This document shows positions 31,827 through 43,100 of a stretch of DNA of 64,000 nt, one piece after another. Origin of the DNA: Stutzerimonas stutzeri. Lineage in GTDB: Bacteria > Pseudomonadota > Gammaproteobacteria > Pseudomonadales > Pseudomonadaceae. The position numbers and the translations under genes are program-made. The stretch lies in contig NZ_JANGEY010000008.1 in assembly GCF_024451105.1 (NCBI RefSeq), positions 62,001 to 126,000 of the forward strand. Reading direction: 5' to 3'. Below the pieces are notes generated by a model, which worked only from the letters and a program-made list of their open reading frames with translations, did no database searches and was not told the origin of the DNA. How positions within the stretch are numbered: the stretch's first letter is position 1; every line of letters begins with the position of its first letter.

Positions 31827-33119
31827 ATGCTGGAAAGACTGTTCCACCTCAAGGCCCACCAGACCACGGTGCGCACCGAGATCCTCGCCGGGATCACCAC
31901 CTTCCTGACCATGGCCTACGTGCTGTTCGTCAACCCGAGCATCCTCGCCAAGACCGGCATGGACCAGGGCGCGGTGTTCGTCGCCACCTGCCTGGCCGCG
32001 GCGCTCGGCTCGCTGATCATGGGCCTGCTGGCCAACTACCCGATCGCCCTCGCCCCGGGCATGGGCCTCAACGCCTTCTTCACCTACACCGTGGTGATGA
32101 CCATGGGCTACACCTGGCAGGTGGCGCTCGGCGCGGTATTCCTCTCCGGCCTGCTGTTCTTCGCCCTGTCGATCTTCCGCATCCGCGAGTGGATCATCCA
32201 CAGCATCCCGCTACCGCTGCGCGCGGCGATCAGCGCCGGCATCGGCCTGTTCCTCGCGCTGATCGCCCTTAAGAACGTAGGCATCGTCGTCGATCACCCG
32301 GCCACCCTGGTGGCCCTGGGCGACCTTGCCCAGCCCGGCCCGCTGCTCGCCGGCCTCGGATTCGTGCTGATCGTCGCGCTGGTCCACCACCGGGTCACCG
32401 GCGCGGTGATGCTCGGCATCCTCGCCGTCACCGGCGTGGCGCTGGCCCTCGGCCTGACCGAGCTGAACGGCGTGGTGTCGGCGCCGCCGAGCCTGATGCC
32501 GACCCTGTTGCAGCTGGACATCGCCGGCGCCCTGGACATCGGCCTGGTCAGCGTGATCTTCGCCTTCCTGTTCGTCGACCTGTTCGACACCTCCGGCACC
32601 CTGATCGGCGTGGCGCAGAAGGCCGGCCTGGTCGGCCCGGACGGCAGGCTGCCGCGCCTGGGCCGCGCCCTGCTGGCCGACAGCACGGCGACCATGGCCG
32701 GCGCGGCCATGGGCACCTCGACCACCACCAGCTTCATCGAGTCGGCCGCCGGCATCAGCGCCGGCGGGCGCACCGGGCTGACCGCCTGCGTGGTCGCCGC
32801 GCTGTTCCTGCTCAGCCTGTTCTTCTCGCCGCTGGCCGCCGCGGTGCCCGACTACGCCACCGCCCCGGCGCTGTTCTTCGTCGCCGTGCTGATGACCGGC
32901 GGCCTGGCGCAGATCGCCTGGGACGACCTCAGCGAGGCCGCGCCGGTGGTGGTCGCCGCGCTGGCCATGCCGCTGACCTTCTCGATCGCCAACGGCATCG
33001 CCCTGGGCTTCATCAGCTGGACGGCGATCAAGCTGTGCTGCGGCCGCGCCCGCGAGCTGAACAGCGCCATGTGGGTGCTGTCGGTGCTGTTCGTCGTCAA
33101 GCTCGGCTTCTTTCCCTGA
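31827..33119 (+). CDS. AzgA-type (NCS2) purine permease
   Basis: This inner-membrane transporter has 430 residues and about 12-14 membrane helices. Signatures include [20 protein letters not shown] near the start, [14 protein letters not shown], and [15 protein letters not shown] with [21 protein letters not shown], all typical of AzgA-like adenine/guanine/hypoxanthine permeases. The exact purine is not readable from sequence. A TATGAT box at 31722-31727 could drive it. It lies 29 bp before trmA, so co-transcription with that tRNA gene is possible. Confidence 0.92.
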   Translation: MLERLFHLKAHQTTVRTEILAGITTFLTMAYVLFVNPSILAKTGMDQGAVFVATCLAAALGSLIMGLLANYPIALAPGMGLNAFFTYTVVMTMGYTWQVALGAVFLSGLLFFALSIFRIREWIIHSIPLPLRAAISAGIGLFLALIALKNVGIVVDHPATLVALGDLAQPGPLLAGLGFVLIVALVHHRVTGAVMLGILAVTGVALALGLTELNGVVSAPPSLMPTLLQLDIAGALDIGLVSVIFAFLFVDLFDTSGTLIGVAQKAGLVGPDGRLPRLGRALLADSTATMAGAAMGTSTTTSFIESAAGISAGGRTGLTACVVAALFLLSLFFSPLAAAVPDYATAPALFFVAVLMTGGLAQIAWDDLSEAAPVVVAALAMPLTFSIANGIALGFISWTAIKLCCGRARELNSAMWVLSVLFVVKLGFFP

Positions 33120-33148
33120 TTCCGCTCCTTTCGCCACACGAGTCCGCC

Positions 33149-34234
33149 ATGCATCGTCCGTCCCTCGATCCGACCCAGTACGCCACCCAGCTCGCCGAAA
33201 AGAAGGCCCGCCTGCAGAAGCTGCTGGCGCCGTTCGATGCCCCCGAGCCGGAGGTGTTCGACTCGCCGGCCGAGCACTACCGGCTGCGCGCCGAGTTCCG
33301 CCTGTGGCGCGAGGAGGACGGCCGCCACTACGCGATGTTCGAGGGCGACAAGCACACCCCGGTGCTGATCGAGCGGTTCCCGATCGCCAGCGCGCGCATC
33401 AACGCACTGATGCCGCAGCTCAAGGCCGCCTGGCAGGCCAGCGAGACGCTGTCGCACAAGCTGTTCCAGGTCGAGTTCCTCACCACCCGCAAGGGCGATG
33501 CGCTGATCACCCTGTGCTACCACCGGCCCATCGACGCGGCCTGGCAGGCCGAGGCCGAGCGAGTCGCCGCGCAGCTCGGCGTCAGCCTGATCGGCCGCTC
33601 GCGCGGCAAGCGCATCGTCGTCGGCCGCGACTACGTGGAGGAGGAACTGACGGTGGCCGGGCGGAGCTTCCGCTACCGCCAGCCGGAAGGCGCCTTCACC
33701 CAGCCCAACGGCGTGGTCTGCGAGAAGATGCTCAACTGGGCTTACGACGCCCTCGGTGAGCGCGCCGACGACCTGCTCGAGCTGTACTGCGGCAACGGCA
33801 ACTTCACCCTGCCGCTGGCCACCCGGGTGCGCCGCGTGCTGGCCACCGAGATCAGCAAGACCTCGGTCAACGCCGCGCTGGCCAACATCGCCGATAACGG
33901 CATCGACAACATCGAGCTGGTGCGCCTGTCCGCCGAGGAGCTGACCCAGGCGCTCAACGAGGTGCGCCCGTTCCGCCGCCTGGCCGGCATCGACCTGAAG
34001 GGCTACCGGTTCGGCAGCGTGTTCGTCGACCCGCCGCGCGCCGGCATGGACCCGGACACCTGCGAGCTGACCCGGCGCTTCGAGCGCATCCTGTACATCT
34101 CCTGCAACCCGCAGACCCTGGCCGAGAACATCGCCCAGCTCAACGACAGCCACCGCATCGTGCGCTGCGCGCTGTTCGACCAGTTCCCCTGGACCCACCA
34201 CATGGAGAGCGGCGTGCTGCTCGAACGGCGCTGA
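33149..34234 (+). CDS. trmA: tRNA (uracil-5-)-methyltransferase TrmA
   Basis: TrmA makes m5U54 (T54) in the T-loop of tRNA with SAM. The 361-residue protein matches E. coli TrmA throughout: [36 protein letters not shown] for [11 protein letters not shown], and the nucleophile Cys in [13 protein letters not shown], ending in [16 protein letters not shown]. It lacks the TRAM domain and iron-sulfur site of RlmD, which separates the two. It follows the purine permease by 29 bp. Confidence 0.96.
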   Translation: MHRPSLDPTQYATQLAEKKARLQKLLAPFDAPEPEVFDSPAEHYRLRAEFRLWREEDGRHYAMFEGDKHTPVLIERFPIASARINALMPQLKAAWQASETLSHKLFQVEFLTTRKGDALITLCYHRPIDAAWQAEAERVAAQLGVSLIGRSRGKRIVVGRDYVEEELTVAGRSFRYRQPEGAFTQPNGVVCEKMLNWAYDALGERADDLLELYCGNGNFTLPLATRVRRVLATEISKTSVNAALANIADNGIDNIELVRLSAEELTQALNEVRPFRRLAGIDLKGYRFGSVFVDPPRAGMDPDTCELTRRFERILYISCNPQTLAENIAQLNDSHRIVRCALFDQFPWTHHMESGVLLERR

Positions 34235-34345
34235 GGCGCCCAGGCACGCGCGCAGAAAACCGCAGCAGGCCGTCCGGGCGCCCCATGGCGACGCCGCCGG
34301 CCGCTGTGCTAGCTTGATCCGCACAACGACATCAGGAATCCCCCC

Positions 34346-35119
34346 ATGGCCGCAGCCACTCCGGCACTGGAAATCCGCAACCTGCACAAGCGCTACGGCG
34401 AGCTGGAGGTGCTCAAGGGCATCTCGCTGACCGCGCGCGACGGCGACGTCATTTCCATCCTCGGCTCCTCCGGTTCCGGCAAGTCCACCTTCCTGCGCTG
34501 CATCAACCTGCTGGAAAGCCCGCACGAAGGGCAGATCTTCGTCGCCGGCGAGGAACTCAAGCTCAAGCCGGGCAAGGACGGCGCGCTGGTCGCCGCCGAC
34601 AGCCGGCAGATCAACCGCCTGCGCAGCCAGCTCGGCTTCGTGTTCCAGAACTTCAACCTGTGGCCGCACATGAGCATCCTCGACAACGTGATCGAGGCGC
34701 CGCGCCGCGTGCTCGGCCTGTCGAAGGCCGAAGCCACCGAGCGCGCCGAGGCGCTGCTGGCCAAGGTCGGCATCGCCGCCAAGCGCCACAGCTACCCGAC
34801 CCAGCTGTCCGGCGGCCAGCAGCAGCGCGCGGCGATCGCCCGCACCCTGTGCATGGAGCCCAAGGTGATCCTGTTCGACGAGCCGACCTCGGCGCTCGAC
34901 CCGGAGATGGTCCAGGAAGTGCTCAACGTGATCCGCGCGCTGGCCGAGGAAGGCCGTACCATGCTGCTGGTCACCCACGAGATGAACTTCGCCCGCCAGG
35001 TGTCCAGCGAGGTGGTGTTCCTCCACCAGGGCCTGGTCGAGGAGCAGGGAGCGCCCGAACAGGTGTTCGGCAGCCCGAACTCCGAGCGCTGCCGGCAGTT
35101 CATGTCTAGCCTCAAATAA
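34346..35119 (+). CDS. Polar amino-acid ABC importer, ATP-binding subunit (HisP-like)
   Basis: ATPase of a type I importer. The 257-residue protein has Walker A GSSGSGKST near residues 46-54, Q-loop GFVFQNFNLWPHMSILDNV, signature [14 protein letters not shown] and Walker B VILFDEPTSALDPEMV, and is closest in pattern to HisP/AotP/GlnQ. It opens the four-gene unit ATPase-binding protein-permease-permease, an order like that of a basic amino-acid cluster in P. aeruginosa as far as I recall. Confidence 0.93.
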   Translation: MAAATPALEIRNLHKRYGELEVLKGISLTARDGDVISILGSSGSGKSTFLRCINLLESPHEGQIFVAGEELKLKPGKDGALVAADSRQINRLRSQLGFVFQNFNLWPHMSILDNVIEAPRRVLGLSKAEATERAEALLAKVGIAAKRHSYPTQLSGGQQQRAAIARTLCMEPKVILFDEPTSALDPEMVQEVLNVIRALAEEGRTMLLVTHEMNFARQVSSEVVFLHQGLVEEQGAPEQVFGSPNSERCRQFMSSLK

Positions 35120-35183
35120 CGACACGGGCGGCGACGGAGCGCCGCCAATGGCGAGGGAATGCCGCCGCTCAGGAGCCCTAACC

Positions 35184-35936
35184 ATGAAAATCCGCAACTC
35201 GCTGCTGGCCATGGCCGCAGCCCTGGTTCTCGCCACCCCGGCGCTGGCCGCCGACAAGCTGCGCATCGGCACCGAAGGCGCCTACCCGCCCTTCAACCAG
35301 ATCGACGCCAGCGGCAACGTGGTCGGCTTCGACGTGGAGATCGCCAAGGCCCTGTGCGCGAAGATGCAGGCCGAGTGCGAGATCGTCACCTCCGACTGGG
35401 ACGGCATCATCCCCGCGCTCAACGCCAGGAAATTCGACTTCATCGCCGCCTCCATGTCGATCACCGACGAGCGCAAGCAGGCGGTCGACTTCACCGACGC
35501 CTACTACACCAACAAGCTGCAGTTCATCGCCCCCAAGGACGTGGAGTTCAAGACCGACGAGGCCAGCCTCAAGGGCAAGGTGATCGGCGCCCAGCGCGCC
35601 ACCATCGCCGGCACCTGGCTGGAGGACAACCTTGGCGGCGTGGTGCGGGTGAACCTCTACGACACCCAGGAGAATGCCTACCTCGACCTGGCCGCCGGCC
35701 GCGTCGACGGCGTGCTGGCCGACAAGCTGGTCAACTGGGAATGGCTGAAGAGCAACGCCGGCAAGGACTTCGAGTTCAAGGGCGAGCCGGTGTACGACGA
35801 CGACAAGATCGGCATGGCCGTGCGCAAGGGCGACGACGCCCTGCGCGAGCGCCTCAACGCCGCGCTCAAGGCGATCGTCGAGGACGGCACCTACCAGCGG
35901 ATCAACGACAAGTACTTCCCCTTCAGCATCTACTGA
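35184..35936 (+). CDS. Polar amino-acid ABC importer, periplasmic binding protein
   Basis: Family 3 solute-binding protein, 250 residues. A signal peptide (MKIRNSLLAMAAALVLATPALA) is followed by DKLRIGTEGAYPPFNQIDASGNVVGFDVEIAKALC, split by the usual ligand residues, and ASMSITDERKQAVDFTDAYY. The pattern is of the LAO/HisJ/ArtJ group that binds Arg, Lys, Orn or His; the ligand is inferred. The start at 35184 has an AGGAG site. It lies 64 bp after the ATPase gene. Confidence 0.93.
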   Translation: MKIRNSLLAMAAALVLATPALAADKLRIGTEGAYPPFNQIDASGNVVGFDVEIAKALCAKMQAECEIVTSDWDGIIPALNARKFDFIAASMSITDERKQAVDFTDAYYTNKLQFIAPKDVEFKTDEASLKGKVIGAQRATIAGTWLEDNLGGVVRVNLYDTQENAYLDLAAGRVDGVLADKLVNWEWLKSNAGKDFEFKGEPVYDDDKIGMAVRKGDDALRERLNAALKAIVEDGTYQRINDKYFPFSIY

Positions 35937-35980
35937 GCCGATAACGGCACGCCGCCCCCGCGGCGCGCCGTCGACAACCC

Positions 35981-36676
35981 ATGATTCCTGACCTTCAAGG
36001 CTTCGGGCCGGCGCTGGCCGCCGGCACCTGGATGACCCTCAAGCTGTCCGTCGCCGCGGTCGGCGTCGGGCTCGTGCTCGGCCTGCTCGGCGCCCTCGCC
36101 CGCACCTCGGCCAGCCTGCCGCTGCGCCTGCTCGGCGGCGGCTACACCACGCTGGTGCGCGGCGTGCCGGAAACCCTCTGGGTGCTGATGATCTACTACG
36201 GCACGGTGAACGGCCTGAACGCCGTCGGCGCGCCGTTCGGCTACCCGGAGCTGGCGCTGAACCCGTTCGCCGCCGGCACCCTGGCGCTCGGCCTGTGCTT
36301 CGGCGCCTACGCCACCGAAGTGTTCCGCGGCGCGCTGCTGGCCATTCCCAAGGGCCAGCGCGAGGCCGGCCAGGCGCTCGGCCTGTCCGCCCTGCGGATC
36401 CTCTGGCGCATCACCCTGCCGCAGCTGTGGCGCACCGCGCTGCCCGGCCTCGGCAACCTGTACCTGATCCTGCTCAAGGACACCGCGCTGGTGTCGCTGA
36501 TCTCGCTGGAGGAGATCATGCGCAAGGCGAGCATCGCCTCCAACGCCACCAAGGCGCCCTTCACCTTCTACATGAGCGCCGCGGCCATCTACCTCGGCCT
36601 CACCGTGATCGTCATGCTGGTCCTGCACCAGCTGGAAAGGCGCGCCGGCCGCGGCATCGCGAGGAACGAGCTATGA
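35981..36676 (+). CDS. Polar amino-acid ABC importer, permease 1 (HisQ-like)
   Basis: Inner-membrane permease of 231 residues with five apparent helices and the EAA-loop segment GQREAGQALGLSALRILWRITLPQ. It starts MIPDLQGFGPALAAGTWMTLKLS, typical of HisQ. Its stop overlaps the start of permease 2 by 4 bp (ATGA), so the two subunits are translationally coupled and form a heterodimer. Confidence 0.93.
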   Translation: MIPDLQGFGPALAAGTWMTLKLSVAAVGVGLVLGLLGALARTSASLPLRLLGGGYTTLVRGVPETLWVLMIYYGTVNGLNAVGAPFGYPELALNPFAAGTLALGLCFGAYATEVFRGALLAIPKGQREAGQALGLSALRILWRITLPQLWRTALPGLGNLYLILLKDTALVSLISLEEIMRKASIASNATKAPFTFYMSAAAIYLGLTVIVMLVLHQLERRAGRGIARNEL

Positions 36677-37365
36677 GCGGCTGGGAACTGCTGGTCAAAT
36701 GGACGCCGAAGATGCTCGAAGGCGTGGCCCTGACCCTCGAGCTGGTGGGCATCGCCGTGCTCGCCGGGCTGGTCGTCGCCCTGCCGCTGGGCATCGCCCG
36801 CGCCTCGCGGCACTGGTACGTGCGCGCGCTGCCCTCGGCGTACATCTTCTTCTTCCGCGGCACCCCGCTGCTGCTGCAGCTGTTCATCGTCTACTACGGC
36901 CTGGCGCAGTTCCCGGAGGTGCGCAAGAGCGCGCTGTGGCCGTTCCTGCGCGACCCGTACTGGTGCGCGCTGGCGACCATGACCCTGCACACCGCGGCCT
37001 ACATCGCCGAGATCATGCGCGGCGCGATCCACGCCGTACCGGTCGGCGAGGTAGAGGCGGCGCGCGCACTGGGCATGTCCAGACGCCAGGCGCTGTGGCA
37101 CATCATCCTGCCGCGCGCCGCGCGCATCGGCCTGCCGGCCTACACCAACGAAGTGATCCTGATGCTCAAGGCCAGCGCGGTGGTCTACACCGTGACCCTC
37201 TACGACATCATGGGCATGGCGCGCACCATCAGCTCGCGCACCTACGAGCAGATGTTCTTCTTCGTCTACGCCGGCGTGCTGTACCTGATCATCACCATCG
37301 CCCTGACCTGGATCTTCCGCGGCATCGAGCGCTGGCTGCGCGTCGACGCGGCACGGGCGCGCTGA
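36673..37365 (+). CDS. Polar amino-acid ABC importer, permease 2 (HisM-like)
   Basis: The second permease, 230 residues, has the HisM-type start MSGWELLVKWTPKMLEGVALTL, FFRGTPLLLQLFIVYYGLAQFP and the EAA loop GEVEAARALGMSRRQALWHIILP. It overlaps permease 1 by 4 bp. Last gene of the operon; a palindromic intergenic element follows within 45 bp. Confidence 0.93.
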   Translation: MSGWELLVKWTPKMLEGVALTLELVGIAVLAGLVVALPLGIARASRHWYVRALPSAYIFFFRGTPLLLQLFIVYYGLAQFPEVRKSALWPFLRDPYWCALATMTLHTAAYIAEIMRGAIHAVPVGEVEAARALGMSRRQALWHIILPRAARIGLPAYTNEVILMLKASAVVYTVTLYDIMGMARTISSRTYEQMFFFVYAGVLYLIITIALTWIFRGIERWLRVDAARAR

Positions 37366-37405
37366 GCGCGCAGCGAGTGCCCACCACTGGCCCCTACGGA
37401 CCGGT

Positions 37406-37468
37406 GGTGCGCACGGCGCACCCTACCGGCGCGACCAGCGCCGAAGCGTAGGGTGCGCCATGCGCAAC
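37406..37468. repeat. Palindromic interspersed repeat (REP-like)
   Basis: A left arm containing GGCGCACCCTAC (37415-37426) and a right arm starting GTAGGGTGCGCC (37448-37459) form an inverted repeat about 21 bp long with about 19 matches. A related pair occurs at 62616-62686. It follows the amino-acid importer and could also stabilise or end its mRNA. Confidence 0.75.
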
Positions 37469-37516
37469 ATGCCGCCGCTATAATCGCCGCCCGCCCACTG
37501 CCCGCCGCTGCCTGCC

Positions 37517-38728
37517 GTGCCCGACATCCTCCAAGGCCCCCTGCTGCACCAACGCTTCGCCGAACTGGACGCCTTCCTGCTCGCCCACCAGGCGCTGTGG
37601 CGCGACAAGCCGTTCACCGCGCTGACCCTCGGCTGGGAGGACGAGCACCCCGAGCTGGCCGCCTGGCTGCGCGGGCGCAGCCTGGAGCAGGCCGACGCGG
37701 TACACAACCAGCCGGAACGGCTCGACGCCCCGGCGCCCTTCCCGCAGCTGGCCGCGCGCGCCGCGCAGCTCGCCGCGCTCGGCGAGCTGCCGGACGCAGC
37801 AACGGAAGCATTGCCGGCGCCGTTCAGCGTCGACGTGCCAGGGCGCAAGTGGCAGCAGATCGACGCCTTCGCCAGCCGCCTGCAGTTCCGCGAGCCGGCG
37901 CGCCACTGGCTGGACTGGTGCTCCGGCAAGGGCCACCTGGGCCGGCGCCTGGCGCATGCCGGCACGCCGCTGACCTGCCTGGAATACGACGCCGCGCTGG
38001 TCGCCGACGGCCAGCGCCTCAGCGACCGCCTGCGCCTGGCCGCGCACCACCTCGAGCAGGACGTACTGGCCGAAAGCACTGCCGAACGTCTGCAGGCCGG
38101 GCACACCCCGGTGGCGCTGCACGCCTGCGGCGAGCTGCACGTGCGCCTGCTCGAGCTGGCCAGCGCCAAGGGCTGCCGCCAGCTGGCGGTGGCGCCCTGC
38201 TGCTACAACCGCATCTCCTCGGAGTTCTACCGGCCGCTGTCGCAGGCGGCGCAGGCCTCGGCGCTGACACTGAGCCGCGACGACCTGCGCCTGCCGCTGG
38301 CCGAGACGGTCACCGCCGGCGCGCGGGTGCGCCGCCAGCGCGACCAGTCGATGGCCCGCCGGCTGGCCTTCGACCTGCTGCAGCGCGAACTGCGCGGGGT
38401 CGACGCCTACCTGCCGGTGCCGTCGCTGGCGCCGGCCTGGCTGGACAAGCCGTTCGCCGCCTGGTGCCGCGAACTGGCCGAACTGAAGGGCCTGCCGGAG
38501 CCTGGCGAGCGTGACTGGGCGGCGCTGGAGGCCGCCGGCTGGCGGCGCCTGGCCGAGGTGCGCAACCTCGAGCTGCTGCGCGGCCTGTTCCGCCGGCCGC
38601 TGGAGGTCTGGCTGCTGCTCGATCGCGCGCTGTACCTGGAGGAGCAGGGCTACCGGGTGCACCTCGGCGCGTTCTGCGACTACCGGCTGACCCCGCGCAA
38701 CATCCTGCTGCTGGCCGAGCGCGACTGA
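37517..38728 (+). CDS. SAM-dependent methyltransferase-like protein
   Basis: A 403-residue protein with a methyltransferase core in its middle: WLDWCSGKGHLGRRLAHAG as SAM loop (near residue 135), PVALHACGELHVRLLELA, and VAPCCYNRISSEFYRPLS, a pattern of the Methyltransf_32 / GSTCD-like family. The substrate is unknown. The start is a GTG at 37517; a TATAAT (37479-37484) lies 32 bp upstream. It is convergent with ttgC, with a hairpin between. Pseudomonad relatives are annotated only as methyltransferase. Confidence 0.8.
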   Translation: MPDILQGPLLHQRFAELDAFLLAHQALWRDKPFTALTLGWEDEHPELAAWLRGRSLEQADAVHNQPERLDAPAPFPQLAARAAQLAALGELPDAATEALPAPFSVDVPGRKWQQIDAFASRLQFREPARHWLDWCSGKGHLGRRLAHAGTPLTCLEYDAALVADGQRLSDRLRLAAHHLEQDVLAESTAERLQAGHTPVALHACGELHVRLLELASAKGCRQLAVAPCCYNRISSEFYRPLSQAAQASALTLSRDDLRLPLAETVTAGARVRRQRDQSMARRLAFDLLQRELRGVDAYLPVPSLAPAWLDKPFAAWCRELAELKGLPEPGERDWAALEAAGWRRLAEVRNLELLRGLFRRPLEVWLLLDRALYLEEQGYRVHLGAFCDYRLTPRNILLLAERD

Positions 38729-38743
38729 TCAGCCCGGACGCAG

Positions 38744-38773
38744 GGCAGGTCACTCGCGCAGCGATGACCTGCC
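38744..38773. terminator. Hairpin between the methyltransferase gene and ttgC
   Basis: GGCAGGTCA (38744-38752) pairs perfectly with TGACCTGCC (38765-38773) around 12 bases. There is no T-run, so rho-independent termination is uncertain. Confidence 0.55.
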
Positions 38774-38796
38774 GCCACGACTACCGCGCGGCAGCC

Positions 38797-40197
38797 CTAC
38801 TCCACCCCGCCGCCGAGCGCCTTGAACAGGCCGATCTCGCCGGACAACTGGGCCAGGCGGGTGGTGATCAGCTGCTGGCGGGCGGCGAACAGCTGGCGCT
38901 GGGCGTCGAGCAGGGTCAGCTGGCTGTCCACCCCGGTGCGGTAGCGGACCTCGGCCAGGCGCTGGTACTCGGCGCTGGAGGCGACCAGCTCGGCCTGCGC
39001 CTGCAGCTGCTGCTGGAAGGTGCCGCGCGCGGCCAGGCCGTCGGCCACCTCGCTGAACGCCGCCTGGATCGCCTGCTCGTACTGCGCCACGCGGATGTCC
39101 TTCTGCAGCTCGGCGTAGTCGAGGTTGGCGCGCAGGCGGCCGGCGGTGAAGATCGGCAGGTCGATCCGCGGCTGGAACAGCCAGGTGCCACTGCCGGCGT
39201 CGAACAGCCCGGACAGCTCGCGGCTCGCCGTGCCGGCGCTGGCGGTCAGGCCGATGCTCGGGAAGAACGCCGCGCGCGCCGCGCCGATGCTGGCGTTGGC
39301 GGCCCTGAGCTGGTGCTCGGCGGCGAGGATGTCCGGGCGGCGCTGCAGCAGGCTCGACGGCAGGCCGACCGGCAGCTCGGCGCGCAGCGCCTGCTCCAGC
39401 GCCTGGCCGGTGGCCAGATCGCTCGGCAGCGGCGCACCGAGCAGCAGCTGCAGGGCGTTGCGGTCCTGGGCGAGCAGGCGGGTGTACTGGGCGACGCTGA
39501 CCCGCGCCCCCTCCACCGCGCTGCGCGACTGCGCCAGCTCCAGCGCCGAGGCGACGCCGACCTCGAAGCTGCGCTGGGTCAGCGCATGGCTCTGCTCGTA
39601 GGCCGCGAGGGTCTGCTCGCTGAGTTCGAGCAGCTGCTGGTCGGCGCGCAGCGCCAACCAGGCATTGGCCACGCCGGCCACCAGGCTGATCTGCGTGGCG
39701 CGCTGCGCCTGCTCGGTGGCGAAGAACTGCTCCAGCGCCGCATCGCGCAGGCTGCGCAGCCGGCCGAACAGGTCCAGCTCCCAGGCGCTGACGCCCAGGG
39801 TGGCGCTGTACTGGCCGGCGGTGGTCGGCTCGCCGGAGGCCGACAGATCGCCCGGCAGACGCTGGCGGGTGCCGCTGCCGGCGGCACCGAGCGGCGGGAA
39901 CAGCGCGCTGCGCTGGATGCGGTACTGGGCCTGGAAGGCCTCGACATTCAGCGCCGCCACGCGCAGGTCGCGGTTGTTGTCCAGCGCCAGCTCGATCAGC
40001 TGCTGCAGCGCCGGGTCGCGGAAGAAGCTGCGCCACTGCGGCAGCTCGGCCGTGGCGCTGGCGCTTTCGGCCTCGGCATAGGCCGCGCCGGCCGGCCAGA
40101 CCTCGGCGACCGGGGCCTCCGGACGCTGGTAGTCGGGAATCAGCGAGCAGCCGCCGAGGCTCAGGACGATGCTCAGGGAGAGGATCGACTTCTTCAC
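38797..40197 (-). CDS. ttgC: RND efflux outer membrane channel (TtgC/OprM type)
   Basis: Outer-membrane factor of a tripartite drug and solvent pump. The 466-residue lipoprotein has a short signal with Cys17 ([19 protein letters not shown]), then two OEP repeats, as in OprM. The start is GTG at 40197, whose last two bases overlap the ttgB stop (GTGA, 4 bp), so translation is coupled. Third gene of ttgABC. OprM-like names in P. aeruginosa (mexAB-oprM) are the same family; ttg naming follows the adaptor and regulator similarity. Confidence 0.92.
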   Translation of the reverse strand: MKKSILSLSIVLSLGGCSLIPDYQRPEAPVAEVWPAGAAYAEAESASATAELPQWRSFFRDPALQQLIELALDNNRDLRVAALNVEAFQAQYRIQRSALFPPLGAAGSGTRQRLPGDLSASGEPTTAGQYSATLGVSAWELDLFGRLRSLRDAALEQFFATEQAQRATQISLVAGVANAWLALRADQQLLELSEQTLAAYEQSHALTQRSFEVGVASALELAQSRSAVEGARVSVAQYTRLLAQDRNALQLLLGAPLPSDLATGQALEQALRAELPVGLPSSLLQRRPDILAAEHQLRAANASIGAARAAFFPSIGLTASAGTASRELSGLFDAGSGTWLFQPRIDLPIFTAGRLRANLDYAELQKDIRVAQYEQAIQAAFSEVADGLAARGTFQQQLQAQAELVASSAEYQRLAEVRYRTGVDSQLTLLDAQRQLFAARQQLITTRLAQLSGEIGLFKALGGGVE

Positions 40198-43100
40198 AGC
40201 ACGGACTCCTTCTCGGCCTGCGGCTTGCGCTTGCCCTCGGCCAGCGAGCAGATCAGCACGTAGAACAGCGGGATCCAGAAGATCGCCAGCAGCAGCGCCG
40301 AGAGCATGCCGCCGATCACCCCGGTGCCGATGGCGTGCTTGCTGCCGGAGCCGGCGCCGCTGGAGATGGCCAGCGGCACCACGCCGAGGATGAACGCCAG
40401 CGAGGTCATCACGATCGGCCGCAGACGCATGCGGCAGGCCTCCACCGCGGCGTCGACCAGGCTCATGCCCTGCTGGTGCAGCGACTTGGCGAACTCGACG
40501 ATGAGGATCGCGTTGCGCGCCGACAGGCCGATGGTGGTGAGCAGGCCGATCTGGAAGTACACGTCGTTGGACAGCCCGCGCCCGTAGGTGGCGAGCAGCG
40601 CGCCGATGATCCCCAGCGGCACCACCAGCATCACCGAGAAGGGGATCGACCAGCTCTCGTAGAGCGCCGCCAGGCAGAGGAACACCACCAGCAGCGACAG
40701 CGCGTACAGCGCGGTGGACTGGTCGCCGGCCAGACGCTCCTCGTAGGACAGCCCGGTCCAGGCGATGCCGACGCCCGGCGGCAGCTCGCGGGCGAGGCGC
40801 TCCACCTCGGCCATCGCCTCGCCGGAGCTGTGACCCGGCGCGGCGGCGCCGAGGATCTCCATGGCCGGCACGCCGTTGTAGCGCGACAGCTTGGGCGGGC
40901 CGAAGATCCACTGGCCGCTGGCGAAGGCGCTGAACGGCACCATCCGGCCCTCGGCGTTGCGCACGAACCACTTGTCGAGATCCTCGGGGTTCATCCGCGC
41001 GGAGGCCTCGCCCTGCATGTAGACCTTCTTCACCCGGCCGCGGTCGATGAAGTCGTTGACGTAGCTGCCGCCCCAGGCGATCGACAGGGTCTGGTCGATC
41101 TCGGCGAGCGGCACGCCCTGGGCGCGCGCCTTCTCGTCGTCGATCAGCAACTGGTACTGCGGCTCGTCGCGCAGACCGTTGGCGCGCACCCCGGCCAGCA
41201 GCGGGCTCTGCCCGGCCAGCTGGAGGAACTGGTCGCGGGCCTGGCCGAGCACCTCGTGGCCAACCCCGGCGCGGTCCTGGAGGAACACGTTGAAGCCGGT
41301 CGCGTTGCCCAGTTCCATCACCGCCGGCGGGGCGAAGGCGAACACCATGGCGTCGCGGAAGGCGAAGAAGCGCATCTGCGCGCGCTGCGCCAGATCGAAC
41401 ACGCCCTGCCCCGGCCCGCCGCGCTGCTCCCACGGCTTGAGGCCGATGAAGGCCATCGCCGAGTTCTGCCCGCGGCCGGCGAAGTTGAAGCCGTTGACGG
41501 TGAACACCGAACGCACCACCTCGCTCTCCTCGGCGAGCAGGTACTCGCGCATCTGCCGCACCACCTCGTAGGTGCGCTCGGCGCTGGAGCCGGCCGGGGT
41601 CTGCACCTGGGCGAACAGCACGCCCTGGTCCTCCTCGGGGAGGAAGGAGGTGGGAATGCGGGCGAACATCCAGGCCATCACCGCGACGATCACCAGGTAC
41701 AGCAGCAGGTACGGGGCCTTGCGCGCGAGCACCGCCTTTACGCCGCTCTCGTAGCCGCGCACGCCGCGCTGGAAGCTGCGGTTGAACCAGCCGAAGAACC
41801 CCTTCTTCGCGTGGTGCTGGCCCTTGGCGATCGGCTTGAGCATGGTGGCGCACAGCGCCGGAGTGAAGATCAGCGCCACCAGCACCGACAGGGCCATGGC
41901 CGAGACGATGGTGATCGAGAACTGCTGGTAGATCACCCCGGTGGAGCCGGGGAAGAACGCCATCGGCACGAACACCGCCGAGAGCACCAGGCCGATGCCG
42001 ACCAGCGCGCCCTGGATCTGCCCCATCGACTTGCGCGTGGCCTCCAGCGGCGACAGCCCTTCCTCGCTCATCACCCGCTCGACGTTCTCCACCACCACGA
42101 TGGCGTCGTCGACCAGCAGGCCGATGGCGAGGATCATCGCGAACATGGTCAGGGTGTTGATGCTGAAGCCGAACGCGGCGAGGACGCCGAAGGTGCCGAG
42201 CAGCACCACCGGCACCGCCAGGGTGGGGATGATGGTGGCGCGGAAGTTCTGCAGGAACAGGTACATGACCAGGAAGACCAGCACGATGGCCTCGAACAGG
42301 GTCATCACCACGCCCATGATCGACTCGGAGATCACCGGGGTGGTGTCGTACGGGTAGTAGACCTTCACCCCCGGCGGGAAGAACGGCTCCAGTTCGGCGA
42401 TGGTCTGCCGCACGCCCTTGGCGGTCTCCAGCGCGTTGGCGCCGGTGGCCAGCTTGATGGCGATGCCGGTGGCCGGCATGCCGTTGTACTCGGCGCTGAT
42501 GCTGTAGTTCTCGCCGCCCAGCTCGACGCGGGCGACGTCGCCGAGGCGCACCTGCGAGCCGTCCGGGTCGACCTTGAGGAGGATGTCGCGGAACTGCTCG
42601 GGGGTCTGCAGGCGGGTCTTGCCGATGATCGTCGCGGTCAGCTGCTGGCCGGGCGCGGCCGGCAGGCCGCCGAGCTGGCCGGAGGAGATCTGCACGTTCT
42701 GCGCCTGGATGGCGCTCTTCACGTCCACCGGGGTCAGCGCGAAGTTGTTCAGCCGGGCCGGATCCAGCCAGATGCGCATGGCGTACTGCGAGCCGAACAC
42801 CTGGAAGTCGCCGACCCCCTTGGTCCGCGACAGCGGGTCCTGGAGGTTGGAGACGATGTAGTCGGCCAGGTCGTTGCGGTCCAGCCGGCCGTCCTCGGAG
42901 ACCAGCGCCACCACCATCAGGAAGTTGCGCACCGACTTGGTGACGCGGATGCCCTGCTGCTGGACCTCCTGGGGCAGCAGCGGGGTGGCCAGCTGCAGCT
43001 TGTTCTGCACCTGTACCTGGGCGATGTCCGGATCGACGCCCTGGTTGAAGGTCACGGTGATTTCCATGCTGCCGTCGGAGTTGCTCGACGAGCTGATGTA

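Noticed and set aside
34346..37365. Assigning a single amino acid (for example arginine) to the ABC importer
   Set aside because: The binding-protein pattern fits basic amino acids in general, but ligand residues cannot be fixed by eye.
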